DNA of 42,258 nucleotides from an uncultured Oscillospiraceae bacterium. Lineage in GTDB: Bacteria > Bacillota > Clostridia > Oscillospirales > Oscillospiraceae. Under the pieces are notes generated by a model. The model was not told the DNA's origin. It saw only the letters and a list, made by a program, of their open reading frames with translations, and searched no databases. Location: contig CAMVMU010000011.1 of assembly GCA_947168655.1 (NCBI GenBank), positions 1 to 42,258 on the forward strand, read 5' to 3'. This document shows, piece after piece, positions 24,339 to 32,969 of this stretch (its first letter is position 1; the number at the start of each line of letters is the position of its first letter). The translations under genes were made by a program, and so were the position numbers.

Positions 24339-25274
24339 ATGAAGCAGATAGAGAAGTATGTTCCCTTCATTGACCAATGTCTGGGCAAGGGATCGTACAC
24401 CATCGAGGATATCAGAGGCGGGAGCTCGTATGATATCAAGAAGAAGCTGACCTGCGGTGACGCCGCCTATATCGTCAAAGTGGTCGAGGGCGCCCTGGAA
24501 AAAACAGAGCCTGACAGGGACCGCCTGCTGTGGTATCAGGCGCTGTGCCGGATCCACAGACAGAACCCCGGCATTCTCGGCCCCACATGGTACAGCAGCG
24601 TCAACAACCACGCCGTAACGATAACGGAATGGGTCGATGGGGCACAGTTGAATGACCTGTTTGACCGGCACCCCGATCTCATGCCGGTTTACGGCAGAGA
24701 AGTCGGAAAGCTGCTGTATCAGCTGCATCACGTAGATTTCGTAAAAGCAGCTGTGGAGGAGAGAAACGTCAGTGTCAGAGCCAAGGTTTTTGACACGGTA
24801 TCCCGCCTGAAGGCCACGATCAAAGAGAACGGGATCCATTTTGACGGGATGGATGCGGCGATTGCCTTTTTGGATGAAAACGCCGACGCCATTTCGGACG
24901 ACAGGGGCGGCATGGTGCAGAATGACGTGCGCCCCGAAAACGTGATCCTCAAGGACGAAACGCTTTATCTGTTTGATTTTGATTCCGGGACCATATGTGA
25001 CGTTTATGCGGATTTCACGTTTCTAACCGCCATGTCCCATCACAAGTACAGACCGTTTTCTGCCGCTGTGATCGAATCCTATTTCGACGGTGACGTTCCG
25101 GAGGTATTTTGGAAGGTCAATGCCTGCTTCTGCATTATCAAGCTGCTGGAGTACGCCATCTATCGATACGAAAAGAGCGGAAGGATGATCGCGGTTCAGG
25201 CGGAAAACTACATGAACCTGTTTGACAACTATACAAACCCCATCCCCCGCTGGATCCGGGAAATTGCCGACTAA
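24339..25274 (+). CDS. APH/choline-kinase-fold phosphotransferase
   Basis: A 311-residue protein with the aminoglycoside-phosphotransferase fold. The catalytic loop is VQNDVRPEN (193-201), containing the base D196 and N201, and the metal-binding DFD is at 213-215. The usual histidine of the HxDxxxxN loop is replaced by Q194, which occurs in some active relatives. It probably phosphorylates a small hydroxyl compound (an amino alcohol, sugar or prenol). The ATG follows the previous stop codon with no gap. Nothing suggests antibiotic resistance specifically. Confidence 0.82.
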   Translation: MKQIEKYVPFIDQCLGKGSYTIEDIRGGSSYDIKKKLTCGDAAYIVKVVEGALEKTEPDRDRLLWYQALCRIHRQNPGILGPTWYSSVNNHAVTITEWVDGAQLNDLFDRHPDLMPVYGREVGKLLYQLHHVDFVKAAVEERNVSVRAKVFDTVSRLKATIKENGIHFDGMDAAIAFLDENADAISDDRGGMVQNDVRPENVILKDETLYLFDFDSGTICDVYADFTFLTAMSHHKYRPFSAAVIESYFDGDVPEVFWKVNACFCIIKLLEYAIYRYEKSGRMIAVQAENYMNLFDNYTNPIPRWIREIAD

Positions 25275-25362
25275 TCATATACGCTCAGAGCAGAGAGGCC
25301 CATGGAAGAAAAAAGCTGCCTCTGCTGAGCGTGCGCTCATCAACTCAATTCGGGAAGTGGAT

Positions 25363-26358
25363 ATGAAAACAGTAATCAAATATCTCCGCGCAGACGAATG
25401 GATCAGCTCAAAGGTCACCATGATGCTTGGGATGACGGCGTATTTTATCTGCATCAACCAGGTTTCCCTCCCCCGTGCGCTGCTGATCCTCGTGGTGTTC
25501 TTTCTGTTCATCTCCGCTTTTCTGGCGATCAGCTACGTGTCCAATGACTTTTCGGATATGGAAGCAGATAAAAAGGCGGGCAAGGAAAAGATCATTGCAA
25601 AACTGCCCAGGCCGGTGATCTGGCTTTCACTGGCGGCGCTGACGGTGATCTGCGTGCTGCCGGTCATGCTGTACGCAAAAAGCACCATCGCCGCCGCTGT
25701 GGTACTGGCCCTGACCGTTTTTCTCGGCACGGCGTATTCCATGCCCGGGATCCGGTTCAAGGAAAAGGGCCTCCTGGGGCTGATCGAGTGCTCCTTTGCC
25801 CAGCACTGCATGCCCATGATGGTGCTGTGGCTGTTTTTGGAAGCCAATACAAAAAACGTGATTTTGTGGGCCGTATGGTTTGTCCTCTCGTTTGCCAACG
25901 GGCTGAGATATATCCTGATCCACCAGTATATCGACAGAGAGAACGACCGCATCTCAAACGTACATACCTACGTCTCGGATAAACAGGTCAGCATCAAGAC
26001 CAGCATCATCTGTTTTCTCGTGCTGGAGTCGGTTTGCTGCATCGGCTTGTGCGTGCCGCTGTTTACCGAATTCTGGTTCATCCTTGTTCCGGGCTTCCTC
26101 CTGAATCTGATGCTGGAGTTCTGCATCTATGAGGTGCTCAACGTATTTGCCAAAAAGGACTGGCTGGTGTCGTTTGATTCCGTGCCGCTGGAAGCCTTGC
26201 TGAACTTCTTCATGCCCCTTATGTTCGGAGCCTGCATGATGAAGATCAGCTCCTGGATGATCCTGTTCTGCCTGTTTGTGGTGATCTGCTGCTGGCGCGC
26301 TATGAGGATCAAGCTCGGTATCGCGGCAGTCTATGTGAAATCGAAGTTTTTCAGTTAA
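25363..26358 (+). CDS. UbiA-family membrane prenyltransferase
   Basis: A 331-residue integral membrane protein with 8-9 helices. The first prenyl-diphosphate motif is NDFSDMEAD (61-69), the second YIDRENDR (189-196), and YSMPGIRFKEKG (125-136) is the typical UbiA loop. Relatives attach prenyl chains to aromatic rings, to glycerol phosphate, or (DPPR synthase) join phosphoribose to polyprenyl phosphate; the sequence alone does not decide. ATG 25363 is chosen because the conserved cytoplasmic start (KYLRADEW) follows; a longer frame would overlap the kinase gene. The 88-base gap upstream is the largest between intact genes in this half of the cluster apart from the decayed stretch at 36.0 kb. 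Confidence 0.9.
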   Translation: MKTVIKYLRADEWISSKVTMMLGMTAYFICINQVSLPRALLILVVFFLFISAFLAISYVSNDFSDMEADKKAGKEKIIAKLPRPVIWLSLAALTVICVLPVMLYAKSTIAAAVVLALTVFLGTAYSMPGIRFKEKGLLGLIECSFAQHCMPMMVLWLFLEANTKNVILWAVWFVLSFANGLRYILIHQYIDRENDRISNVHTYVSDKQVSIKTSIICFLVLESVCCIGLCVPLFTEFWFILVPGFLLNLMLEFCIYEVLNVFAKKDWLVSFDSVPLEALLNFFMPLMFGACMMKISSWMILFCLFVVICCWRAMRIKLGIAAVYVKSKFFS

Positions 26359-26377
26359 CGAAGAGGGGAACACAACC

Positions 26378-27910
26378 ATGGTGAAGGTTACGGTTTATTG
26401 CGAGGATCTCAACCGGACGCCCATAAAAGAGCTTGCCGAAAAAACCTTCGGCGGCGCTGTCGTTTTTGCCGGGCTGGAAAAACTCGGCGCCAAAAGCGAT
26501 ATCCTTATCGTCGATCACGCGCTTGCCAACCGCCTGAAGCGGGACGAAACGCAGGGGTTCGGGCAGGTCTGTCTCTTTTTCAACGATCGATTGTACGACG
26601 TTTCCCGCGGCGATGACCTGGCGGAAGAACGTAGCGCGCTGATGGCACGCGGAGACTGGAGCGGGGCAAAGGACCTCAACGAAGTTCTGTGTGACATCGA
26701 TTTCCTCTGTAAGAACGCGGTCAACCGCTCCTATCCCGATTTTCTGCAGATCGAATCCACGGATTTCTGCAACAGCCGGTGCATCATGTGCGACCACTAT
26801 TTTTCGCGCAACAAGAACGCGCAGATCCTCAGTGCGGAGACGCTGGACCATCTCAGGGACGCCATCCAGCTGAGCCGCCGCATCAACCTCAACGGGATCG
26901 GCGAGCCCTTTATCAGCCGGGATATCAAGAGCCAGATCGACTTTTACGTTGGCTACGGCAACAAGATCGTCGCCAATACAAACCTGTCGGTGCTGGATGA
27001 CGGCCTGATAGAGCGGATCGCGAAGCACTTTGAGTGGCTGGCTATCTCCGTCGACGGCGCCAGAAAAGAGACGTATGAGTCCATCCGCATCGGGATGAGC
27101 TACGAAAACCTGCTGAACAACCTGGAAAGGCTCCGGGAGAAAGCGCCTCACGTGAAGAAGATCATCTCCATGGTCATCATGCGCCAGAACGTCTGTGAGA
27201 TGCCGGAGATGATCGAACTGGCACACCGGTATGGCGTAGACCAGGTGGTTTTCCTGAGCCTGAATACGAATCTGATCATCGGAAACCTGCGGGATTCCCT
27301 GCAGTATTATCCGAAGGTCACCAAATACTACTCCGTAAAGGCCCTGCAGAGGGGGGCTGAGCTGGGCGTCAACGTGGTGGTGGCAAACAACCCCGGCCGG
27401 GATTGTGAGGTCCGCTGGGAGGACATTCAGGACGAGCTGGAGGAGATGCGCAGCCTGCCCATGTGGAAGACGCCCGAGCAGGAGCAGAAGATGATGAAGA
27501 TGGCGGCATTGGTGGAGGACTATTTCAAAACACACGACAGGCTGCAGGATTCCGCCGCCCCGTCAAAGGTCAGATGCGCCGGCGTATGTGACTGGCTGCT
27601 GAAAAGCTGCTATACCAATCTCAGCGGCGACATCTCCATGTGCTGCCGGAACCTGGCATACCGCGCAGGAAACGTGGATCGGGAGGGGCGGTTCCTTGAC
27701 GTCTGGAACGCGCCGCTGCTCCGTGAGGCGAGAGAGATCTTCTACGCCGGTTATGTGCCGGAGCCCTGTCTGAAGTGCGGCATGATTGAAAGCGGCGAAT
27801 TGAAATATCTGAGCGTTGACATCAACAGCGACTTTTATGAGGACACCGAACTCAAAAAAGAGCAGAAGAGAGAGGCAAGAAGACTCCTGGGAGAGGACCA
27901 TGACGCTTAA
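26378..27910 (+). CDS. Radical SAM/SPASM protein with 120-residue N-terminal extension
   Basis: A 510-residue enzyme. CNSRCIMC (C131, C135, C138) binds the SAM cluster; NGIGEPF and SVDGARKETYESIR follow. C-terminal cysteines (CAGVCDW, MCCRN, CLKCG) form a SPASM-type auxiliary-cluster region. The first 120 residues are an extra domain of unknown type beginning VKVTVYCEDLNRTPIKE. It is clearly paralogous to the products of 27900-29054 and 30179-31534: all share NGxGEP, the (S/V)xDG...ESIR segment and an MRQN motif. The next gene overlaps by 11 bases. Confidence 0.9.
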   Translation: MVKVTVYCEDLNRTPIKELAEKTFGGAVVFAGLEKLGAKSDILIVDHALANRLKRDETQGFGQVCLFFNDRLYDVSRGDDLAEERSALMARGDWSGAKDLNEVLCDIDFLCKNAVNRSYPDFLQIESTDFCNSRCIMCDHYFSRNKNAQILSAETLDHLRDAIQLSRRINLNGIGEPFISRDIKSQIDFYVGYGNKIVANTNLSVLDDGLIERIAKHFEWLAISVDGARKETYESIRIGMSYENLLNNLERLREKAPHVKKIISMVIMRQNVCEMPEMIELAHRYGVDQVVFLSLNTNLIIGNLRDSLQYYPKVTKYYSVKALQRGAELGVNVVVANNPGRDCEVRWEDIQDELEEMRSLPMWKTPEQEQKMMKMAALVEDYFKTHDRLQDSAAPSKVRCAGVCDWLLKSCYTNLSGDISMCCRNLAYRAGNVDREGRFLDVWNAPLLREAREIFYAGYVPEPCLKCGMIESGELKYLSVDINSDFYEDTELKKEQKREARRLLGEDHDA

Positions 27911-29054
27911 ACAGCTGAAAGAGGACAATCTGGAGAAGATCAGGAGATTTGAGGCATCCCCGGCGCAGGAGCCCGGGTGGGATGGCTCGGTTCCGTTCTA
28001 CCCCAGATACATGCAGATCGAGCATACCACGCGGTGCAACGCCAGATGTATCATGTGCAATCACCTGTATACAGCCAACAGAGGGGCCAGGGATCTCCAC
28101 AGGGATGTGCTCCGCGGGATCGAACCCGTCCTGCCGTACGTCCAGACGGTCATGCTCAACGGGGACGGCGAACCCTTCCTGTATGGCGGCATTGAAGAGT
28201 CCCTTGCCCTGTTTCACAAGTACGAGGTCGGCGTGGGGGCCAACACCAATCTGACCGCTGTTTCCGATGAAATACTGGACTATATCGCGTCGGACTTCGC
28301 GTTTCTGAACGTATCCTGCGACGGCTCGACGCGGGAGCTCTTCGAGAGCATCCGGAGGGGGCTATCCTATGAAACGTTTGTGGGGAATCTGAAAAAGCTG
28401 AATGCGATCGCCCCGCATCTGGCGAAAAACCTGGACTGCGTACTGATGCGGCAGAACATCGGAGACATGGAGAATCTGGTGCTCTTCGCGTCGGACCACG
28501 GGTTTGCCTCCATCCGGTTCCACGCACTGGGCGTGAACCCCGTCATCGGCAACGGTGCGGACGAGCCTGCGCTGTATCCCCACTATCTCGCCGAACACGT
28601 CGCCAAGGCACAGGAGGCGGCGGAGCAGGCCGGCATCGCCATACAGCTTCCCGACGGGATCGCCCCCGACCCGATACGCGCCAGGAGCGAACGGGAAAAG
28701 GCGGCGGAGGCCGAGGCGGCATCTCAAAAAGCAATCGCGCGGGCTCTTGCCATGGGGGAACAGCTGTCCCGGCAATACCTGGCGATCCCCGTCACAGAGG
28801 TGGATCTGTCACCCGCCGCGTTTGACTGCGGCCGGACGTGCCGCTGGGCCATCGAGCGCTGCTATCTGGATCTCAACGGCAACATGACCACGTGCTGCTA
28901 CGACGTCAGCCACCGGTACGGCAATCTCGGGGAGCAGACCTTTGACGAGATCTGGAACGGCGCGCTCTACAAACGGTTCCGCACCGAGATGGTGCAGGGC
29001 CGCCTGCCGGAATGGTGCGGGGGCTGCCAGTGGCTGAAAAACCCCCAGTTCTGA
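27900..29054 (+). CDS. Radical SAM/SPASM protein (paralog 2)
   Basis: A 384-residue enzyme. CNARCIMC (C46, C50, C53) starts the barrel after a short N-terminus (HTTRCNARC), then NGDGEPF, SCDGSTRELFESIRRG and LMRQNIGDME. An inserted acidic/Ala-rich helical segment (about 245-290) separates the barrel from the SPASM-like C-terminus (CGRTCRW, TCCYDVS, WCGGCQWL). ATG 27900 overlaps the previous coding region and has GGGAGAGG just upstream. It lacks the extra N-terminal domain of the preceding paralog. Confidence 0.9.
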   Translation: MTLKQLKEDNLEKIRRFEASPAQEPGWDGSVPFYPRYMQIEHTTRCNARCIMCNHLYTANRGARDLHRDVLRGIEPVLPYVQTVMLNGDGEPFLYGGIEESLALFHKYEVGVGANTNLTAVSDEILDYIASDFAFLNVSCDGSTRELFESIRRGLSYETFVGNLKKLNAIAPHLAKNLDCVLMRQNIGDMENLVLFASDHGFASIRFHALGVNPVIGNGADEPALYPHYLAEHVAKAQEAAEQAGIAIQLPDGIAPDPIRARSEREKAAEAEAASQKAIARALAMGEQLSRQYLAIPVTEVDLSPAAFDCGRTCRWAIERCYLDLNGNMTTCCYDVSHRYGNLGEQTFDEIWNGALYKRFRTEMVQGRLPEWCGGCQWLKNPQF

Positions 29055-29081
29055 CGAATGGTGTTTTGAAAGGATACGCAT

Positions 29082-30155
29082 ATGACGATTTACGATTCGG
29101 TAAACGATATCAAAGAAATGCTGTTCGGAGAGAAGGACGTGGGCTTTGACACGGTGCGCTCGTCCATCCAGCGTGAGCTGGGACAGGAGAGCATCTCTAT
29201 TCCGCCCCAGTACATGATGATGAAAATCACCAACTACTGCAACTCCGACTGCGTGTACTGCAATCATGCCCGGAGCAAGGTGCAGAATGAAACCAAGGAC
29301 TCCATCGCCCTGGACCGTGTCCGGTCCATCATTGCCCAGGCCATTGAGATGGGGGTAAAGGCCATCAGCATCAGCGGCGGAGAGCCACTTGTCCGGGGCG
29401 ACGTGGAGCAGATGGTGAAGCAGATCGCCGAGAACAACGTGGTTCCCGTTCTGCTGACCAACGGCACGCTGCTGAAGGACCGGGCGCAGTCCCTGTATGA
29501 TAACGGCCTGCGGTACTTTATCATCTCCCTGGATTCTCTGGACGGGGATGAGTATTTTGCCCAGCGGGGCGTGGAGATCGGACCCGTTCTGGAGGGAATC
29601 GAGGCGGTTAAAAAACTGAAGGAGAAGGACAGCACTGTCAAGATTCACATTACGCCTGTGGTCACGGCAAAGAATATCCTCCACATGCCCGAGATGGTCC
29701 GCTGTTTCTCCGCTCAGGGGATCTCCGTTCAGTTCAGCCCGTATCACCGGTTTATTTTCAACCGGAAGGACGAGCTGGCGGACTTTGATGAAGAGGACGT
29801 CAACAGAACGATCGATACGCTTCTCCAGATGAAAAAGGAGAAATACCTCATTGCCAATTCGGCGGCTTTCCTGCGTCATTTCAAAGACTTTATGTGCAGG
29901 GGGAAGATTCTGCCCGACCATTACAGCTGTCTTGCGGGCTACTCCACCGTTTACGTGGACACCTATGAAAACGTGCTGCCCTGCTGGAGCGGCGGGATCG
30001 GCGTTGTGGGCAGCCTGAAATCCCGGTCCCTGTCCGAGATCTGGTACGGCAGGGAATACGCGGAGATCAGAAAACGGATGCTCGCGTGCCGGTGCGCGGG
30101 GTGCTGGCTGCTGTGCACAGGCGAGCTGACCATGCTGGTGAACGGGGAAGAGTAG
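29082..30155 (+). CDS. Radical SAM/SPASM protein (MoaA/PqqE-like type)
   Basis: A 357-residue enzyme. CNSDCVYC (C53, C57, C60) is followed by SISGGEPLVRGD, the classical GGEP motif, making it a different subtype from its neighbours, which have NGxGEP. The C-terminus (SCLAGYSTVYVD, LPCWSGG, CRCAGCWLLC) looks like a SPASM domain. AAAGGA lies 8 bases before ATG 29082. Relatives in this subtype modify peptides or sugars, but no precursor peptide gene is visible nearby. Confidence 0.9.
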   Translation: MTIYDSVNDIKEMLFGEKDVGFDTVRSSIQRELGQESISIPPQYMMMKITNYCNSDCVYCNHARSKVQNETKDSIALDRVRSIIAQAIEMGVKAISISGGEPLVRGDVEQMVKQIAENNVVPVLLTNGTLLKDRAQSLYDNGLRYFIISLDSLDGDEYFAQRGVEIGPVLEGIEAVKKLKEKDSTVKIHITPVVTAKNILHMPEMVRCFSAQGISVQFSPYHRFIFNRKDELADFDEEDVNRTIDTLLQMKKEKYLIANSAAFLRHFKDFMCRGKILPDHYSCLAGYSTVYVDTYENVLPCWSGGIGVVGSLKSRSLSEIWYGREYAEIRKRMLACRCAGCWLLCTGELTMLVNGEE

Positions 30156-30178
30156 AGGGCAAAAAAGGAGACAGGGAC

Positions 30179-31534
30179 ATGCTGTTCAGCAGAGATGAGA
30201 TCATCCATAAATTCGGCCCCATTTTTTTCGATTACGATGAGGAGAGCGTAGAGCTGTACTACGACGGCGCACGGTTCGATCTGACGGATGGCGAGAGCGC
30301 AGCAGCGCTGACGGAAAAATCGATCGAAAAAGAGGACTATGAAATAAGCAAAATCGCCAACAATTTCCTGGCGGTTCATGAGGTCAGGAGCAACTGTGTC
30401 CGCTATACCCACTATCCGGTCATGATGCATATCGAGCTGTCGGATTTTTGCGACTGCGAATGTATCATGTGCAAGCACTGCTACGAGAAGAACAGCAGCG
30501 CCAAACGCCTGCCCCGGGAAGCCTTCCTGGAGCTGGAACGATTCTTTATCACCTGTAAGATCGTTATCATTAACGGCTACGGCGAGCCGCTGATCCATCC
30601 CGACATCTCCGAGATCATCTCCGTCTTTGAGAAGTACGGGGTCAAGCTGTTTACCACCACCAACCTGCAGCGGATACCGGAGAACTGCTTTGAGCAGATC
30701 AACAAGGTTTTTGCCAGGATCAACGTCTCCTGCGACGGAGCGTGCGCGAAAACCTATGAGTCCATCCGCAGGAGGGCGTCCTTCGATACCTTTGTGAGAA
30801 ACGTCACCACGCTCCGGGAAAAGTGTCCCGACGTTCAGCTGTTCATGTCGGTGTGTATCATGCGGCAGAACATTGAGGAGGCGGTGGAGCTGGTGCGCCT
30901 GGCCAAACGGCTGGGCTTTGAGGAGATCCGCTTCGGCAGACTCGGCTCCAATCAGTTCATTGGGAATGAACACGATGAATTGATCTTCTATCCCAATTAC
31001 GCCGAATACATGCTCAACCTCGCCAGGCTTGAGGGAGAGAAAACGGGCATACGCGTGGTGACCCCCCTCATCATGCGCGACAACGATATCTCCATGGAAA
31101 AGGCCGAAGCCGAGAGGAAACAGCTCCACGAAACGCCGTTCTTCCGGGATGAGGAGTTCTATCGGGCGCTCGGCGAAACATACAGGCAGCTGAAAACCCA
31201 GCAGAAATTCGACTACCATCTCTATTCTACCGACGGTACGATCTCCTGCCAGGGTATGTGCCATTGGATCGGCTATGGGGTCTACATCAATTCCTCGGGC
31301 AAGGTCAGACCCTGCTCGGAGGTCCCGAATAACCGCGCCCAGGAGAAAACCGACGAGACCGTCGATTACAATCATGATGAACTGCTGGCGTTCCGCCGCT
31401 GTTTCATCTCAGGACGGGTGCCGGCGGTGTGTATGGATTGCGCCTTTATCATGAGCGATGAGATCGGTTGTCTGAAGGTCAACCTCGACGAGTACAAGAA
31501 ATTCTTTCAGGATAAGGCCGGGAGAGCTGAATGA
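30179..31534 (+). CDS. Radical SAM/SPASM protein (paralog 3)
   Basis: A 451-residue enzyme. CDCECIMC (C91, C95, C98), NGYGEPL, SCDGACAKTYESIRRR and IMRQNIEEAVEL tie it to the two earlier paralogs. An N-terminal 75-residue segment (FGPIFFDYDEESVELYYDG) precedes the barrel, and the C-terminal cysteines are fewer (CQGMCHW, PCSEV, CMDCAF). ATG 30179 has AAGGAG at a normal distance; upstream frame codons lie within the previous gene. One base separates its stop from the following ligase start. Confidence 0.9.
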   Translation: MLFSRDEIIHKFGPIFFDYDEESVELYYDGARFDLTDGESAAALTEKSIEKEDYEISKIANNFLAVHEVRSNCVRYTHYPVMMHIELSDFCDCECIMCKHCYEKNSSAKRLPREAFLELERFFITCKIVIINGYGEPLIHPDISEIISVFEKYGVKLFTTTNLQRIPENCFEQINKVFARINVSCDGACAKTYESIRRRASFDTFVRNVTTLREKCPDVQLFMSVCIMRQNIEEAVELVRLAKRLGFEEIRFGRLGSNQFIGNEHDELIFYPNYAEYMLNLARLEGEKTGIRVVTPLIMRDNDISMEKAEAERKQLHETPFFRDEEFYRALGETYRQLKTQQKFDYHLYSTDGTISCQGMCHWIGYGVYINSSGKVRPCSEVPNNRAQEKTDETVDYNHDELLAFRRCFISGRVPAVCMDCAFIMSDEIGCLKVNLDEYKKFFQDKAGRAE

Positions 31535-31535
31535 T

Positions 31536-32966
31536 ATGACAGGTTTTATGCTGGAGGTCGGCCCCAGCGGAAGCGCGAGGTTCCTCTTCTCCCAGGGGGA
31601 GAGGGTGATCGACCGCGGAGACGAAAAAGTCTTCTTTTTCGGCGCTGCGAGGGAGACAGAACGCCCCGGCAGCGGTCGGGCGGACCTGCCGCTGATCCCC
31701 GCGCTGAGGGATGCGTATCGCGGCACCTATACGGCCGTGACGGTCAACGCCTCCGCGTCCCGCTGCGCCGTGACGCAGAGCCCCATGGGGGGCAATCTGC
31801 CGGTTTATTATCTCAGCAGCGGCGATAGATACTACGTTTTCACTTCACTGACACTGCTGTCCATCATCGGCCGCGGATGCCGCTTCCACAACGATTCCGA
31901 GTTGATTGCCGAATTCATCTACAACGGTTTTATTAGAACCCGGGACACGCTGATCGAGGGCGTTTACAAGCTGCTCCCAGATGAGTATCTGGAGTTCCCG
32001 GGCGGAAAATTGCGCCTTGGAAAGTTTGAGAGAAAGAAAGCTATTCCCGCAGCTGTCTCTCTGGAGGAGATGTACCGGCGGGAGGAGAGCATCATCGACG
32101 CCTATCTCGAAATGGCCGCCGAAGATGACGAGAACATCAACATCGCCGTGTCGGGCGGCTATGACTCCAATCTGATCCTCCATTTTCTGACCGGCAGAGG
32201 ATTAAACGTCCGCGCCTTCACGGTGGGCGGCCGGAGAGGCCAGGATGAGACCGGGACCGCCGAAAAAATCTGCGCCCACTACACCGGCGTCAGCCTGGAA
32301 AAGGGCACCGTAGACGGCGGAGTGCTTCGCTGCATGGGCGAAATCGTCAAAGCGCTGGAGGGCAACGTCTACGAAAGAGGCGTCTTTCTGCAGTACGCCC
32401 TGGCTGATTTGCTCCGCAGGAACGGGGTGCGCTATATCCTGCTGGGGGAATGCTCCGACCAGGTTTTCAACAGGAATTTCTACAGAGTTGAGGAGCCCGG
32501 CTATCTGACGAATTACACAGATCATCCGTATGAGCTGGGGACGATGGTTGTTCTGAAAAAAAGTGTCCTGATGCTGAACGCCTTCGGGATCACGGGCCTG
32601 TATCCCTTTACGGATGAGGCCATGCTGGACCTTGGCGCTGAGATCACAGAGGAGAATCAGACGGCCAAGATCAGACAGAAGGAGATGTGCGGAGCGTTTT
32701 TCGATCCCTTCGTTCAAGGCTTGATCCAAAAGAAACCGGGCAGCACCTCTCTGTGCGCCCTGTTCCGCGACGAAGCCGAAGAGGCGGAATTTATCGCCAA
32801 TGTACAGAGGACAAACGAGTTCTATGACCCTTCCTTCAGAATCTCCTATAAATACGGTCCCGGCGAATCAGAACTGGACTATTATCTCTGCCTGGAATAT
32901 CTGAGGGTATTCAAGCAGATTTATTGTGAGGAACCGCACGGTTCCGATCTATCAGTAACGAGGTAA
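31536..32966 (+). CDS. Asparagine-synthetase-like amide ligase without glutaminase cysteine
   Basis: A 476-residue protein. The PP-loop for ATP is AVSGGYDSN (residues 204-212), which in this family adenylates a carboxylate. The N-terminal part keeps the outline of the AsnB glutaminase domain (FTSLTLLSIIGRG, DTLIEGVYKLLPDEYLEF) but starts MTGFMLEV, with no cysteine at position 2, so it cannot hydrolyse glutamine. That is the state of beta-lactam synthetase and lasso-peptide cyclase, which use an amine within the substrate. It probably forms an amide in the cluster product. No lasso protease, precursor or RiPP recognition gene is adjacent. Confidence 0.87.
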   Translation: MTGFMLEVGPSGSARFLFSQGERVIDRGDEKVFFFGAARETERPGSGRADLPLIPALRDAYRGTYTAVTVNASASRCAVTQSPMGGNLPVYYLSSGDRYYVFTSLTLLSIIGRGCRFHNDSELIAEFIYNGFIRTRDTLIEGVYKLLPDEYLEFPGGKLRLGKFERKKAIPAAVSLEEMYRREESIIDAYLEMAAEDDENINIAVSGGYDSNLILHFLTGRGLNVRAFTVGGRRGQDETGTAEKICAHYTGVSLEKGTVDGGVLRCMGEIVKALEGNVYERGVFLQYALADLLRRNGVRYILLGECSDQVFNRNFYRVEEPGYLTNYTDHPYELGTMVVLKKSVLMLNAFGITGLYPFTDEAMLDLGAEITEENQTAKIRQKEMCGAFFDPFVQGLIQKKPGSTSLCALFRDEAEEAEFIANVQRTNEFYDPSFRISYKYGPGESELDYYLCLEYLRVFKQIYCEEPHGSDLSVTR

Positions 32967-32969
32967 GAT

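Noticed and set aside
24339-25274. An aminoglycoside resistance gene
   Set aside because: The fold is shared by many small-molecule kinases; the operon context points to biosynthesis and no resistance-specific motif is visible.
26378-32966. A lasso-peptide or sactipeptide gene cluster
   Set aside because: An AsnB-like ligase and SPASM enzymes are present, but no precursor, leader peptidase or recognition protein was found.
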